A stretch of DNA of 64,000 nt from Clostridia bacterium (GCA_017403155.1 JAFQOP010000005.1:1-64000), one strand, 5' to 3'; positions 42,288-51,234 are shown, counted from the first letter of the stretch. The notes: a model not told the origin generated them from the sequence alone. Numbers and translations are program-made.

Positions 42288-42326
42288 ATGTGCAGTTAGC
42301 AACGACTAACCCAAAAGGAGATAAAT

Positions 42327-42590
42327 ATGAAAAGACTTATATTAACCGTTGACGGAATGATGTGCCCTATGTGCGAGTCCCACGTTAACGACGCTGTAAG
42401 GCGGGTGGGAAATATAAAGAAGGTTACGGCAAGCCACAAGAGCGGCGAGGTTTGTGTGATTGGAGATGCGCCCGATACGGACGCAATAAAGGCAGCAATA
42501 GAGGCAGGCGGCTACAAGGTGCTCTGCGAGCGCGAGGAGGAGTACAAAAAGCGCGGTTTTTTCTCTTCTCTTTTCTCAAAAAGGGGCTAG
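42327..42590 (+). CDS. Heavy-metal-associated (HMA) domain protein
   Basis: This 87-residue protein has a single ferredoxin-like HMA domain with the metal site GMMCPMCESHV (C13, C16), as in CopZ copper chaperones, and a basic hydrophobic tail (KKRGFFSSLFSKRG) that may touch the membrane. No copper ATPase or CsoR-type repressor gene is adjacent, so the metal is not certain. A palindrome TTTACCT-TT-AGGTAAA (42594-42609) lies right after the stop. Confidence 0.85.
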   Translation: MKRLILTVDGMMCPMCESHVNDAVRRVGNIKKVTASHKSGEVCVIGDAPDTDAIKAAIEAGGYKVLCEREEEYKKRGFFSSLFSKRG

Positions 42591-42658
42591 TCATTTACCT
42601 TTAGGTAAACCTCGGTGAAATTTTATTTCAAAAAGAGCAACTTTTTTATCCAAACTCC

Positions 42659-42687
42659 TTTACAAACGAATGCTTTTCTGCTATAAT
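42659..42687 (+). promoter_or_regulatory. Promoter of CofE-like gene
   Basis: TTTACA (42659-42664), a 17-base spacer and TATAAT (42682-42687). Confidence 0.72.
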
Positions 42688-42746
42688 CATAAGGTAATCG
42701 GTTTGCTCGCAGAGTCGAGCGGATTAATAAAAGGAGTTGATTTTCC

Positions 42747-43943
42747 ATGAGCCGTACCATCGGCACAGTATCCCGCGGTGTAAGAGCACCCATCATCAGA
42801 GAGGGCGACGACATTGTTGAGATCGTAACTACGTCTATACTTGAGGCATCAAAGGACGCAGGCTTTGAAATTAAGGACCGTGATATCGTTGCAATGACCG
42901 AGGCAATTGTGGCAAGAGCGCAGGGTAACTACGCTTCTGTCGACGATATTGCAACCGACGTATCAAATAAATTCGGTAAGGACGCATCGGTCGGCGTTAT
43001 CTTCCCCATCCTCAGCCGCAACCGCTTTGCTATCTGTCTGCGCGGTATTGCAAAGGGTGTGAAGAAGGTGACCCTCATGCTCTCCTACCCCTCTGACGAG
43101 GTTGGCAACCATCTCGTCAGCCTCGATGCACTCGACGAGAAGGGTGTTGACCCCTATCGCGACGTGCTCACGCTTGCTAAGTATCGCGAGCTGTTTGGCT
43201 ATGAGAAGCACAGATTCACCGGCGTGGACTACGTAGAATACTACGAAGGCCTTATCCGTGAGTGCGGTGCTGAGGCAGAGATAATCTTTGCAAATGACCC
43301 CAGAGCTGTTCTAGCATATACAAAGAACGTCATCAACTGTGACATACACACAAGAGCTCGCACCAAAAGACTCCTCCGCGCAGCAGGCGCCGAGATCGTG
43401 TACGGTCTTGACGAGATTATGAGCTCTCCCGTAAACGGCAGCGGATTTAACCGCGACTACGGACTTCTCGGCTCCAACAAGGCTACCGAGGACAAGGTAA
43501 AGCTCTTCCCCCGCGACTGCCAGCCCATTGTTGATGCTATACAGAAGAGGCTCTACGACGCAACGGGCAAGACTGTTGAGGTAATGGTTTACGGCGACGG
43601 TGCGTTCAAGGACCCTGTCGGCAAGATCTGGGAGCTGGCTGACCCCGTAGTTTCCCCTGCTTATACCGCAGGTCTGGAGGGCACCCCCAACGAGCTCAAG
43701 CTCAAGTACCTTGCAGACAACGAGTTTGCAGCCCTCTCGGGTGATGAGCTCAAGGAGGCTATTAAGGCAAAGATCGTTGAAAAGGACTCTGACCTCTACG
43801 GACAGATGGCATCCGAGGGCACCACTCCCCGACGTCTCACCGACCTTATCGGTTCGCTGTGCGACCTTACCTCGGGCTCGGGTGACAAGGGCACGCCCAT
43901 CGTGTTTATCCAGGGTTATTTCGACAATTACACTACCGACTGA
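42747..43943 (+). CDS. F420-0:gamma-glutamyl ligase-like (CofE family) protein
   Basis: The 398-residue protein has a CofE-type domain: SRGVRAPIIREGDDIVEIV, DRDIVAMTEAIVARAQGNYASVDDIA, GVIFPILSRNRFAICLRGIAKGVKKVTLML, and in the second half VMVYGDGAFKDPVGKIWELADPVVSPAYTAGLEGTPNELKLKYLAD. CofE adds glutamates to coenzyme F420 in methanogens and actinobacteria. No other F420 gene is visible here, and clostridia generally lack F420, so it more likely ligates amino acids to another acceptor. It is monocistronic, with its own promoter and terminator. Confidence 0.82.
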   Translation: MSRTIGTVSRGVRAPIIREGDDIVEIVTTSILEASKDAGFEIKDRDIVAMTEAIVARAQGNYASVDDIATDVSNKFGKDASVGVIFPILSRNRFAICLRGIAKGVKKVTLMLSYPSDEVGNHLVSLDALDEKGVDPYRDVLTLAKYRELFGYEKHRFTGVDYVEYYEGLIRECGAEAEIIFANDPRAVLAYTKNVINCDIHTRARTKRLLRAAGAEIVYGLDEIMSSPVNGSGFNRDYGLLGSNKATEDKVKLFPRDCQPIVDAIQKRLYDATGKTVEVMVYGDGAFKDPVGKIWELADPVVSPAYTAGLEGTPNELKLKYLADNEFAALSGDELKEAIKAKIVEKDSDLYGQMASEGTTPRRLTDLIGSLCDLTSGSGDKGTPIVFIQGYFDNYTTD

Positions 43944-43957
43944 TTAAAATACAGATT

Positions 43958-43984
43958 AAAGGAGAAGTTTACTTCTCCTTTTTT
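43958..43984 (+). terminator. Terminator of CofE-like gene
   Basis: AAAGGAGAAG-TTTA-CTTCTCCTTT forms a 10-bp stem followed by further Ts. Confidence 0.88.
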
Positions 43985-44006
43985 CTATAAATATAGACTA
44001 TGCCCC

Positions 44007-44035
44007 TTGATTTATTGCCAAAATTATGTTAAAAT
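44007..44035 (+). promoter_or_regulatory. Promoter of oadB-oadG-like-pyk operon
   Basis: TTGATT (44007-44012), a 17-base spacer and TAAAAT (44030-44035). Confidence 0.72.
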
Positions 44036-44076
44036 GTCAATGATTTATATAATTTTAAAAACAGTGGAGGAACAAA

Positions 44077-45186
44077 ATGGAAGAGCTATTCAGTATTTTC
44101 CAATATTTTGGAACCATTAACTGGCAAATGATAGTTATGTGGGTCATCGGCGGCGTGCTGATCTACCTCGCTATCGCAAAGCAGATGGAGCCCACACTCC
44201 TTTTGCCTATGGGCTTCGGCACCATTCTCGTTAACCTGCCTCTCGACGGTGCGGCAAGCGAGGAGGGACCAATCACAATTCTATTCAACGCAGGTATCGC
44301 AAACGAGCTGTTTCCGCTCCTTTTGTTTATCGGTATCGGTGCGATGATCGACTTCGAGCCCCTGCTTACCAACCCGAAGCTTCTTCTCTTCGGTGCGGCG
44401 GCACAGTTCGGCATCTTCATCACCCTCGTTCTTGCAACGCTCTGCGGCTTTGACCTTCACGATGCGGCATCTATTTCCATCATCGGTGCGGCAGACGGTC
44501 CTACCTCTATCTTCGTAGCAAACGAGCTCGGCTCTAAATACGTCGGTGCAATTACGGTGGCGGCATACTCATATATGGCGCTGGTGCCCGTTATTCAGCC
44601 CCCCGTTATCAAGCTCGTCACCACAAAGAAGGAGCGCCGTATCAGAATGGAGTACACGGGCAAGCCCGTCAAGAAGCTCACCAAGATACTCTTCCCCATC
44701 ATTGTTACGGTTGTTGCGGGTCTGTTTGCACCCCAGTCTGTTGCTCTCGTCGGATTCCTTATGTTCGGCAATCTTATCAGAGCCTGCGGCGTGCTTGAGT
44801 CGCTCTCTCAGACTGCACAGAACGTGCTCGCCAACCTCATCACCATCCTCCTCGGTATTACCGTAGCATTCCAGATGAAGGCGGAATATTTCCTTAACAT
44901 AAATACCATAATTATTATAGCGCTCGGCCTGTTCGCGTTCGTGTTCGACACCATCGGCGGCGTTATGTTTGCAAAGCTCATCAACCTCTTCTCCAAAAAG
45001 AAGATCAACCCCATGATCGGTGCGGCAGGTATCTCGGCATTCCCCATGTCCAGCCGCGTTGTTCACAAGCTCGGACTCGAGGAGGATCCCTCCAACTTCC
45101 TGCTTATGCACACGGTCGGTACGAACGTTTCGGGTCAGATTGCCTCGGTTATTGCAGGCGGACTTATCCTTAGCTTCTTTGCATAA
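44077..45186 (+). CDS. oadB: Na+-translocating decarboxylase beta subunit
   Basis: This 369-residue membrane protein is the beta subunit of sodium-pumping decarboxylases (oxaloacetate, methylmalonyl-CoA or glutaconyl-CoA type). It carries out carboxybiotin decarboxylation coupled to Na+ export. Family segments are LLLPMGFGTILVNLPL, LLLFIGIGAMIDFEPLL, SIIGAADGPTSIFVANEL with the conserved Asp, GVMFAKLINLFSKKKINPMIGAAGISAFPMSSRVVHKLG and MHTVGTNVSGQIASVIAGG. The carboxyltransferase alpha subunit and biotin carrier are not nearby, so which acid is used cannot be decided. RBS GGAGG precedes the start. Confidence 0.93.
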   Translation: MEELFSIFQYFGTINWQMIVMWVIGGVLIYLAIAKQMEPTLLLPMGFGTILVNLPLDGAASEEGPITILFNAGIANELFPLLLFIGIGAMIDFEPLLTNPKLLLFGAAAQFGIFITLVLATLCGFDLHDAASISIIGAADGPTSIFVANELGSKYVGAITVAAYSYMALVPVIQPPVIKLVTTKKERRIRMEYTGKPVKKLTKILFPIIVTVVAGLFAPQSVALVGFLMFGNLIRACGVLESLSQTAQNVLANLITILLGITVAFQMKAEYFLNINTIIIIALGLFAFVFDTIGGVMFAKLINLFSKKKINPMIGAAGISAFPMSSRVVHKLGLEEDPSNFLLMHTVGTNVSGQIASVIAGGLILSFFA

Positions 45187-45203
45187 GAAAGGAGGACGGA
45201 ACA

Positions 45204-45620
45204 ATGAAAAATATCAAAAGAATTTTCTCTCTCGCCCTCGCACTTATGCTCGTTGCGGCGCTCTTCGCCTTTACCGTAAGCGCGGCAGCCCCCAAGCATG
45301 AGGAGCACGTTGACGTAAACGGCGACCTTATCTGCGATATCGACGGCTGCAAAGCAGCCCTTCCCCACACCCATGTGGACGTCGACGGTGACAACAAGTG
45401 CGATATCACAGACTGCGACGTGGAAATAGCCCCCACAGTAGAGGAGCCCGAGAACACCATCGGTACCGAAAAATACGTGCCTAACATCATCTCCTCTCTC
45501 AAGATGATGGGTCTCGGTATGCTCGGTATATTCATCGTTACGGGCATTATTATTCTCGTAATTTATGCTCTCAGCCACTTCACAAACAAAGAGAGCAAGG
45601 AAAACACAGAGGAAAACTAA
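45204..45620 (+). CDS. OadG-like protein with secreted Cys/Asp repeat domain
   Basis: This 138-residue protein has a signal peptide (residues 1-28, ending TVSAAA) and an extracytoplasmic domain with two copies of a motif HVDVNGDLICDIDGC / HVDVDGDNKCDITDC (Cys 44, 49, 66, 71). After a linker comes a membrane helix (MMGLGMLGIFIVTGIIILVIYALSHF, about 102-126) that matches the helix of decarboxylase gamma subunits. Its place directly after oadB supports a gamma role. The Asp-rich, dockerin-like Cys repeats are common on gut clostridial surface proteins but unusual on this subunit. It could instead be an unrelated small membrane protein. Confidence 0.7.
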   Translation: MKNIKRIFSLALALMLVAALFAFTVSAAAPKHEEHVDVNGDLICDIDGCKAALPHTHVDVDGDNKCDITDCDVEIAPTVEEPENTIGTEKYVPNIISSLKMMGLGMLGIFIVTGIIILVIYALSHFTNKESKENTEEN

Positions 45621-45625
45621 ATCAA

Positions 45626-47041
45626 ATGCGCAAAACTAAAATTATATGCACAATAGGACCTGCCTCAGGTAACGAAAAGACCCTTACTGCCATGTGCCGC
45701 GCGGGAATGAACGTTGCAAGGCTTAACTTCTCCCACGGCACGCACGCAGGCCACAAGGAAATGATTGAACTCATAACGAAGGTGCGTGAGAAGCTCGATC
45801 TCCCTATCGCGATAATGCTCGACACAAAGGGACCCGAATACAGAATCGGCACATTTGAGAACGGTAAAATTGAGCTTGCCGACGGCGACAGCTTTACCTT
45901 TACCACCAAGGACGTTATCGGCAACCAGGGCATCGTTTCGGTATCCTACAAGCACCTCACAGAGGAGCTTGCGGTGGGCGACAGAATTCTGCTCAATAAC
46001 GGACTCGTTATCTTCGAGGTTACAGAGATAAACGGCACCGAGGCGCACTGCACCGTTGTTGCAGGCGGAACTCTCTCCGACAGAAAGAGCATGAGCTTCC
46101 CAAACAAGACCCTGAAGCAGGAATATCTCGGCGAGCAGGACAAGGCAGACCTGCTGTTCGGCATCGAGAACGATATCGACTTCGTTGCCGCATCCTTCGT
46201 CTCCTGCGAGGACGATATAAAGAAGGTTCGCGACTTCCTTGACGCAAACGGCGGCGAGGATATCGATATTATTGCAAAGATTGAAAACCGTGCGGGAGTG
46301 GACAATATTGATGAAATATGCAATGTTGCCGACGGTATAATGGTAGCAAGAGGCGACCTCGGAGTTGAGATTCCCTTTATGGAGGTACCTACCGTACAGA
46401 AGTACCTTATAAAGAAGTGCCGACTTCTCGGCAAGAGAGTCATTACGGCAACGGAGATGCTCGAGTCCATGACTCACAATCCCCGTCCCACAAGAGCCGA
46501 GATCTCCGACGTTGCAAACGCGGTGTACGATGGCTCGTCTGCCGTAATGCTTTCGGGCGAGACTGCCGCAGGAAAATACCCCGTCGAGGCGGTGAAGAGC
46601 ATGGCGGAGATCGCCGAGTTTACCGAGCGCGGAATAGATTACAAGCAGTGGTTTCACTCTACCGAGTTCCGCATCAGGAGCGTGCTCGACGCAGTTTCAC
46701 ACGCTACCTGCTCGATGGCGGTTGACGTCGATGCGAAGTGCATCGTGGTAAGCTCGAAGAGCGGACAAACCGCACGAATGGTCAGCCGCTTCCGTGCCCC
46801 CTGCGATATAATCGGTATGACGACTAACGAGCGCGCTTGGCGCAAGCTGAATATGAGCTGGGGCGTTACCCCCGCTCTTGCCGAGGAGTTTAACTCCACC
46901 GAGGTAGTATATTACCACGCTATGGTGCAGGCAAAGAAGATATTCAAGCTCGCAAAGGGCGACGCTGTGGTGCTCACGGGCGGACAGATAAACGGCAAGC
47001 CCGGAAACACCAACACCATCAAGGTTGAAACGGTGGGATAA
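45626..47041 (+). CDS. pyk: Pyruvate kinase
   Basis: The 471-residue enzyme converts phosphoenolpyruvate and ADP to pyruvate and ATP. Visible motifs are TKIICTIGPAS, GMNVARLNFSHGTH, MLDTKGPEYRIG, the active-site IDIIAKIENRAGVDNIDEI and VARGDLGVEIP, and ATEMLESMTHNPRPTRAEISDVANAVYDG. The C-terminal regulatory domain is present, but there is no extra PEP-utiliser domain of the Bacillus kind. It starts five bases after the OadG-like stop, so glycolysis and the sodium pump share an operon. Confidence 0.95.
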   Translation: MRKTKIICTIGPASGNEKTLTAMCRAGMNVARLNFSHGTHAGHKEMIELITKVREKLDLPIAIMLDTKGPEYRIGTFENGKIELADGDSFTFTTKDVIGNQGIVSVSYKHLTEELAVGDRILLNNGLVIFEVTEINGTEAHCTVVAGGTLSDRKSMSFPNKTLKQEYLGEQDKADLLFGIENDIDFVAASFVSCEDDIKKVRDFLDANGGEDIDIIAKIENRAGVDNIDEICNVADGIMVARGDLGVEIPFMEVPTVQKYLIKKCRLLGKRVITATEMLESMTHNPRPTRAEISDVANAVYDGSSAVMLSGETAAGKYPVEAVKSMAEIAEFTERGIDYKQWFHSTEFRIRSVLDAVSHATCSMAVDVDAKCIVVSSKSGQTARMVSRFRAPCDIIGMTTNERAWRKLNMSWGVTPALAEEFNSTEVVYYHAMVQAKKIFKLAKGDAVVLTGGQINGKPGNTNTIKVETVG

Positions 47042-47052
47042 GCCTACCAAGC

Positions 47053-47084
47053 AAAAAGGACAGAGAAAATCTCTGTCCTTTTTT
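47053..47084. terminator. Bidirectional terminator (pyk / lysA)
   Basis: A 13-bp stem (47053-47065 with 47071-47083, loop AAAAT) has A and T tracts and serves both convergent operons. Confidence 0.9.
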
Positions 47085-47090
47085 GTTTAG

Positions 47091-48419
47091 TTAAACGTCG
47101 AGCCTTGTGATATCCTCCACCGTTTCGCGGCGGACAGCAAGGTAGCTCTCACCGTCTCGGAGCATTACCACTGCGGCTCTCGGGAGACGGTTATAATTTG
47201 AAGCCATGGAATAGTTGTACGCGCCCGTGGTCAGGGTGGCGATAAGCGCACCGCGCCCGATATCGACGGGCATCTGCACCTGCTCCTGGATTATATCACC
47301 GCTCTCACAGCATCTGCCGACGACCGAGCAGGTCATAACCTCCTCACCGAGGGGGGCGGCAACAGGAAGAAGAGTGTAGCGAGAGCCGTAAAGGGCAAAG
47401 CGGGGGTTGTCCGTCATTCCTCCGTCAACCGAAACATAGCTCTTGTAGCCAGGGATGCGCTTCACCGTGCCTACCGTGTAGACGGTCATGCCTGCATCTG
47501 CTACTATACTGCGCCCCGGCTCCATAGCAATCTCGGGGAGTGTGATACCGAGTCTGCCTGCATAGTCCTGCATAAAGGCAGCGACCTCAAGAATATTTGC
47601 TCTGATATCTATCTCGGGGTCACTCTCTACGTAGCGAACACCGTAACCACCGCCTATATCAAGCTCGTGAGTAACAAAGCCTGCCGCGCTCTTCATATAT
47701 GCGACAAAGTCGAGCATAACGCGAGCTGCGCGGATATATACGTCCGAATCAAAAACCTGGGAGCCGACGTGGCAGTGAAAGCCACGAAGCTCAACGGCAT
47801 CAAGGGTAAGCGCGAGTCGCGTGATGCTCTCCGCCTGTCCCGTTTCGATCGCCGAGCCAAACTTGGAGTCGACCTTGCCCGTGGCGACTGCGGCATAGGT
47901 GTGCGGATCGATACCCGGGGTAAGACGGAGAAGCACTCTGGCTCTTGTGCCCTTCTCTGCCGATATAGTGTTGATGGCGAGGAGCTCCTCCTCGTTATCT
48001 ACCACGAAGGTGCCGACGCCCATGTCAATGGCATACTCTATATCGCTGTCTGTTTTGTTGTTGGAGTGGAAGTAGGCGAGAGAGAGAGGATAGCCCGCGA
48101 GGTGGGCGGTATATATCTCTCCGACCGAAACGACGTCAATGCCCATTCCCTCCTCATGCATTATCTCATAAAGGCGGCGGAAGGACGCTGCCTTAGAAGC
48201 ATAGAGAGCACGCGCGCGCCCGACACCAAAGCCGTCCGCAAGGGCACCGAGATATGTGCGGCATCTCTCTCTTATTCTGTTTTCATCGTAGAGGTAGAGC
48301 GGCGTGCCATACCTCTCGGCAAGGCTCGCAACCGACTGCCCCGCGAGCAAAAGCTCGCCCGAGGGGGCGCGTGATATATTCTCGCACAGATAGCCGCTCT
48401 GTCTTTGTGTAGCTACCAA
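47091..48419 (-). CDS. lysA: Diaminopimelate decarboxylase
   Basis: This PLP enzyme of alanine-racemase fold makes L-lysine from meso-diaminopimelate. Motifs are ALYASKAASFRRLYEIMHEEGMGIDVVSVGEIYTA (PLP lysine), FHSNNKTDSDIEYAI, FHCHVGSQV, DIGGGYGVRY, EPGRSIVADAG, and SVVGRCCESGDII with the active-site Cys. I chose the TTG at 48419 because AAGGAG lies eight bases upstream, giving 442 residues; the ATG at 48449 adds ten residues but lacks a good ribosome site. It is the last gene of the riboswitch-controlled lysine operon. Confidence 0.92.
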   Translation of the reverse strand: MVATQRQSGYLCENISRAPSGELLLAGQSVASLAERYGTPLYLYDENRIRERCRTYLGALADGFGVGRARALYASKAASFRRLYEIMHEEGMGIDVVSVGEIYTAHLAGYPLSLAYFHSNNKTDSDIEYAIDMGVGTFVVDNEEELLAINTISAEKGTRARVLLRLTPGIDPHTYAAVATGKVDSKFGSAIETGQAESITRLALTLDAVELRGFHCHVGSQVFDSDVYIRAARVMLDFVAYMKSAAGFVTHELDIGGGYGVRYVESDPEIDIRANILEVAAFMQDYAGRLGITLPEIAMEPGRSIVADAGMTVYTVGTVKRIPGYKSYVSVDGGMTDNPRFALYGSRYTLLPVAAPLGEEVMTCSVVGRCCESGDIIQEQVQMPVDIGRGALIATLTTGAYNYSMASNYNRLPRAAVVMLRDGESYLAVRRETVEDITRLDV

Positions 48420-48463
48420 TTTGTGTACTCCTTTTGGGGTGACGGGCACCCCGTGTCAAAAAA

Positions 48464-49441
48464 TCAAAGAAGATGAGCGCGAAGCTCCTCGGGAGATTTT
48501 GCCGACAGGTCGGCAGGTGGGATATCGAATACCGTCTTGCACCCGACCTCGCCGCGCGAATGCATTCTGCCTATTGCTCTTGCACATGCGACGAGCATGC
48601 TGCCCGTAAATTCGGGATTGGAATCGAGCCTCAGGGAGAACTCAACGGTGTGAGAATGCTCACCCGAGATGCCACTGATGCCGCTGCGGATAACCGAGCC
48701 GCCGTGAGGCATGCCTCGGTGATTTGCCTTCAGCTCCTCGGCTGATATGAAGGCAACGGTGGTATCGTAGTCGGCAAAGTAGTTTGGCATTTCCTTTATC
48801 TCCCGCTCAATGCGCTCGAGGTCTGCTCCCTCCTCTGCAACCACGTAGCACTCGCGCAGATGCTTCTGGCGGGTGGTGAGGGTGGGATTCTCCCCTGCCC
48901 TTACCGATGCGAGCGCGTCCTCCTTCGGAACCGTGTACTGACGGGCATCCACAACGCCCGCAATGCGGCGGATGGCATCGGAGTGTCCCTGGCTGATTCC
49001 CCTGCCCCAGAAGGTGTAGTCATTGCCCGAGGGGAGAACGGCGCCCGCGTAGAGGCGCGCTATTGAAAAGAGTCCCGGGTCCCAGCCCGAGGATATAAGA
49101 GCTGTCGTGCCCGACTCTCTTGCCGCGCTGTCCACGCGCGCAAAATGCTCGGGAATTTTTGCATGGGTATCAAAGCTGTCTATCACGTTGAAGTCACGGG
49201 CGAGGGTGGGGGTCATTTCGGGCAGGTCGGTGGCACTGCCTCCGCAAATGATAAGGACGTCAATCCTGTCCTTAAAGCTCAAAAGCTCTCCTATATGATA
49301 CACGGGTGCTCCCGTGAGGGTCTGCACACTCTCGGGAGAGCGACGGGTAAAAACACCGACGAGTGTCATATCGGGATTGTACTTAACTGCAGCCTCGACA
49401 CCTCTGCCGAGGTTGCCGTAGCCGTAAATTGCTATATTCAT
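48464..49441 (-). CDS. ddh: meso-Diaminopimelate dehydrogenase
   Basis: This 325-residue NADPH-dependent enzyme converts tetrahydrodipicolinate directly to meso-diaminopimelate in one step. Its start IAIYGYGNLGRGVEAAV is the nucleotide-binding Rossmann motif. LIICGGSATDLPEMTP, NVIDSFDTHAKIPEH, ALISSGWDPGLFSIARLYA, FWGRGISQGHSDAIRRIAGV and a C-terminal SGSMLVACARAIGRM-like segment (FTGSMLVACARAIGRM) are typical of Ddh. Its presence between dapB and lysA explains the absence of acetylase or aminotransferase steps here. Confidence 0.94.
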   Translation of the reverse strand: MNIAIYGYGNLGRGVEAAVKYNPDMTLVGVFTRRSPESVQTLTGAPVYHIGELLSFKDRIDVLIICGGSATDLPEMTPTLARDFNVIDSFDTHAKIPEHFARVDSAARESGTTALISSGWDPGLFSIARLYAGAVLPSGNDYTFWGRGISQGHSDAIRRIAGVVDARQYTVPKEDALASVRAGENPTLTTRQKHLRECYVVAEEGADLERIEREIKEMPNYFADYDTTVAFISAEELKANHRGMPHGGSVIRSGISGISGEHSHTVEFSLRLDSNPEFTGSMLVACARAIGRMHSRGEVGCKTVFDIPPADLSAKSPEELRAHLL

Positions 49442-49456
49442 CTGATAAACCTTTCT

Positions 49457-50245
49457 TCAGAATATCGTAGCTCTGTCTGCAAGGCTCTCGCCGCTGACGA
49501 GACTCTTCATATCATATAGTCCGCTCGGCTTTCCAACGAGGAATGCGGCGGCAGCGATTGCTCCCTCCGCAAAGAGGGCGCGGCTGTGTGCCTCATGCTT
49601 TAAGGTTATGGTCTGATTCTGTGTGCCGACTATGACCTCGTGCTCTCCTACTATGTTGCCCATTCTGATGGCGTGGATACCTATCTCATTCGGGGGGCGC
49701 TTGCCGTGACCGTGCCTTGCGAGGTTGGTATATGCATCGGGGCGCACGTCGCATATTGCGTCCGCTATCATAAGGGCGGTGCCGCTCGGTGCGTCTATCT
49801 TTCTGTTATGGTGCTTTTCAATAATTTCTATTTCCGCCTCGGGCATTGCGAGAGCAGCGGTGCGAGCCAGCTCAACGAGCAAAGCCACACCGAGAGACAT
49901 ATTCGCACTGAAGAAGACGGGTATCTCTCTCGCCGCCGAATATATCGCGCACAGCTCCGCATCGGTGTGACCCGTTGTGGCGACGACGGTGGGAATATTG
50001 TGCTCTATGGCAAAATCGAGAAGAGACTCCACACAGCTGTGGTGGGAAAAATCAATTATGCAGTCCACCTTCTCCGCCGTGGGAAGCTCGGCGAGTGTGT
50101 GATAAACGACGGTACCGTCCACTGTCATATTCTGTGCGGTGGGGTCAATGCCGTATATAAGGGTTGCTCCGCGGTAGCCTGCCCTGCAGAGCGCTGCCAC
50201 CTCGGCACCCATATGGCCGCATATTCCGTTAAGAAGTATATTCAT
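49457..50245 (-). CDS. dapB: 4-Hydroxy-tetrahydrodipicolinate reductase
   Basis: This 262-residue enzyme uses NAD(P)H to make tetrahydrodipicolinate. The Rossmann start is ILLNGICGHMGAEVAALC, with CIIDFSHHSCVESLLDFAI, VVATTGHTDAEL, VFFSANMSLGVALLVEL, IEIIEKHHNRKIDAPSGTALMIADAI with the catalytic HHxxK-DAPSGT signature, and IHAIRMGNIVGEHEVI. It is second in the operon, 8 bases after dapA and 15 bases before ddh. Confidence 0.95.
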   Translation of the reverse strand: MNILLNGICGHMGAEVAALCRAGYRGATLIYGIDPTAQNMTVDGTVVYHTLAELPTAEKVDCIIDFSHHSCVESLLDFAIEHNIPTVVATTGHTDAELCAIYSAAREIPVFFSANMSLGVALLVELARTAALAMPEAEIEIIEKHHNRKIDAPSGTALMIADAICDVRPDAYTNLARHGHGKRPPNEIGIHAIRMGNIVGEHEVIVGTQNQTITLKHEAHSRALFAEGAIAAAAFLVGKPSGLYDMKSLVSGESLADRATIF

Positions 50246-50253
50246 ATTTTACC

Positions 50254-51138
50254 TCAAATCAAGCCCTGCTCCTTCATAAGAGCGAGCAGCTTCTTTTCCT
50301 TTTCGGGTTCCATTGTCGTAAGGGGGAGCCTCACGTAATTCTCGCAATAGCCCATTGCGCTCACCGCCGCCTTGACGGGAATGGGATTAACCTCACAAAA
50401 GAGTGCATCGATGAGGGGGAGGAGCTCAAGCTGGAGCTTTAGCGCACCTGCCGTATCACCGCTCATATATTTCTTGCACATATCGCTCGTCTGCCCCGGC
50501 ATTATGTTCGAGAGGACGGAGATAACGCCCTTGCCACCGAGGGAGAGAATGGGGACGATCTGGTCATCGTTGCCCGAGTATATATCCATTCTGTCTCCGA
50601 CAAGACGGGCAAGCTCGGCAATCTGCGATATATTACCCGACGCCTCCTTGATTCCGACGATATTCGGGTGATCGGCGAGCTGTGATGCTGACTCGGGTGT
50701 GAGATTGCAGCCTGTGCGGCTGGGTACGTTATAGAGTATGCAGGGCTTGGTCGACGCATCCGCAATAAGGCGGAAGGACTCGATAAGTCCGCGCTGGGTT
50801 GCCTTGTTATAATAAGGGGTGACGAGGAGCATCGCATCCGCGCCCACCTCGCAGGCATATTTTGTAAGCTCGATGGCATAGGCTGTGTCATTGGAGCCCG
50901 TGCCCGCTATCACGGGTACTCTGCCCGCTACCCTCTCGACGGTGAAGCGGATCGCCTCCCTGTGCTCCTCGTCGCTGAGAGTGGAGCCCTCGCCCGTTGT
51001 GCCGACGGTGACAATTGCGTCAATGCCGCACTCTATCTGCCAGTCTATCAGTCTGCCAAACTGCTCGTAGTCAATACCGTCCTCGGTAAGGGGGGTTACT
51101 ATCGCGGTAGCCGCGCCCGTAAATACTGTGTTTTTCAT
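50254..51138 (-). CDS. dapA: 4-Hydroxy-tetrahydrodipicolinate synthase
   Basis: This 294-residue aldolase-type enzyme condenses pyruvate with aspartate semialdehyde. Motifs are FTGAATAIVTPLTEDGIDYE, TVGTTGEGSTLSDEEH, LLVTPYYNKATQRGLIESF, ILYNVPSRTGCNL, and IVGIKEASGNISQI with the Schiff-base lysine. ATG 51138 was chosen; the longer open frame upstream only reads through the riboswitch. GGAGG lies before the start. It is the first gene of dapA-dapB-ddh-lysA, under lysine riboswitch control. Confidence 0.95.
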   Translation of the reverse strand: MKNTVFTGAATAIVTPLTEDGIDYEQFGRLIDWQIECGIDAIVTVGTTGEGSTLSDEEHREAIRFTVERVAGRVPVIAGTGSNDTAYAIELTKYACEVGADAMLLVTPYYNKATQRGLIESFRLIADASTKPCILYNVPSRTGCNLTPESASQLADHPNIVGIKEASGNISQIAELARLVGDRMDIYSGNDDQIVPILSLGGKGVISVLSNIMPGQTSDMCKKYMSGDTAGALKLQLELLPLIDALFCEVNPIPVKAAVSAMGYCENYVRLPLTTMEPEKEKKLLALMKEQGLI

Positions 51139-51174
51139 ACTTTTTATCCTCCGATTTTTTGAGATATTACAATT

Positions 51175-51210
51175 AAAATTAAAAAAGATAGCCAACAAAA
51201 CAAGGCTATC
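51175..51210 (-). terminator. Riboswitch-controlled intrinsic terminator
   Basis: On minus, GATAGCC (51204-51210) pairs with GGCTATC (51187-51193), followed by a long T-run. The GATAGCC arm is also complementary to the 3' strand of aptamer helix P1, so the two structures exclude each other. Confidence 0.9.
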
Positions 51211-51234
51211 CTCCGCAAATCGAAAAGATTTTGT

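Noticed and set aside
42594..42609. Palindrome TTTACCT-TT-AGGTAAA as terminator or metal-responsive operator
   Set aside because: It lacks a T-run for a terminator and lies after the HMA gene, 50 bases before the next -35, so no regulatory role can be supported.
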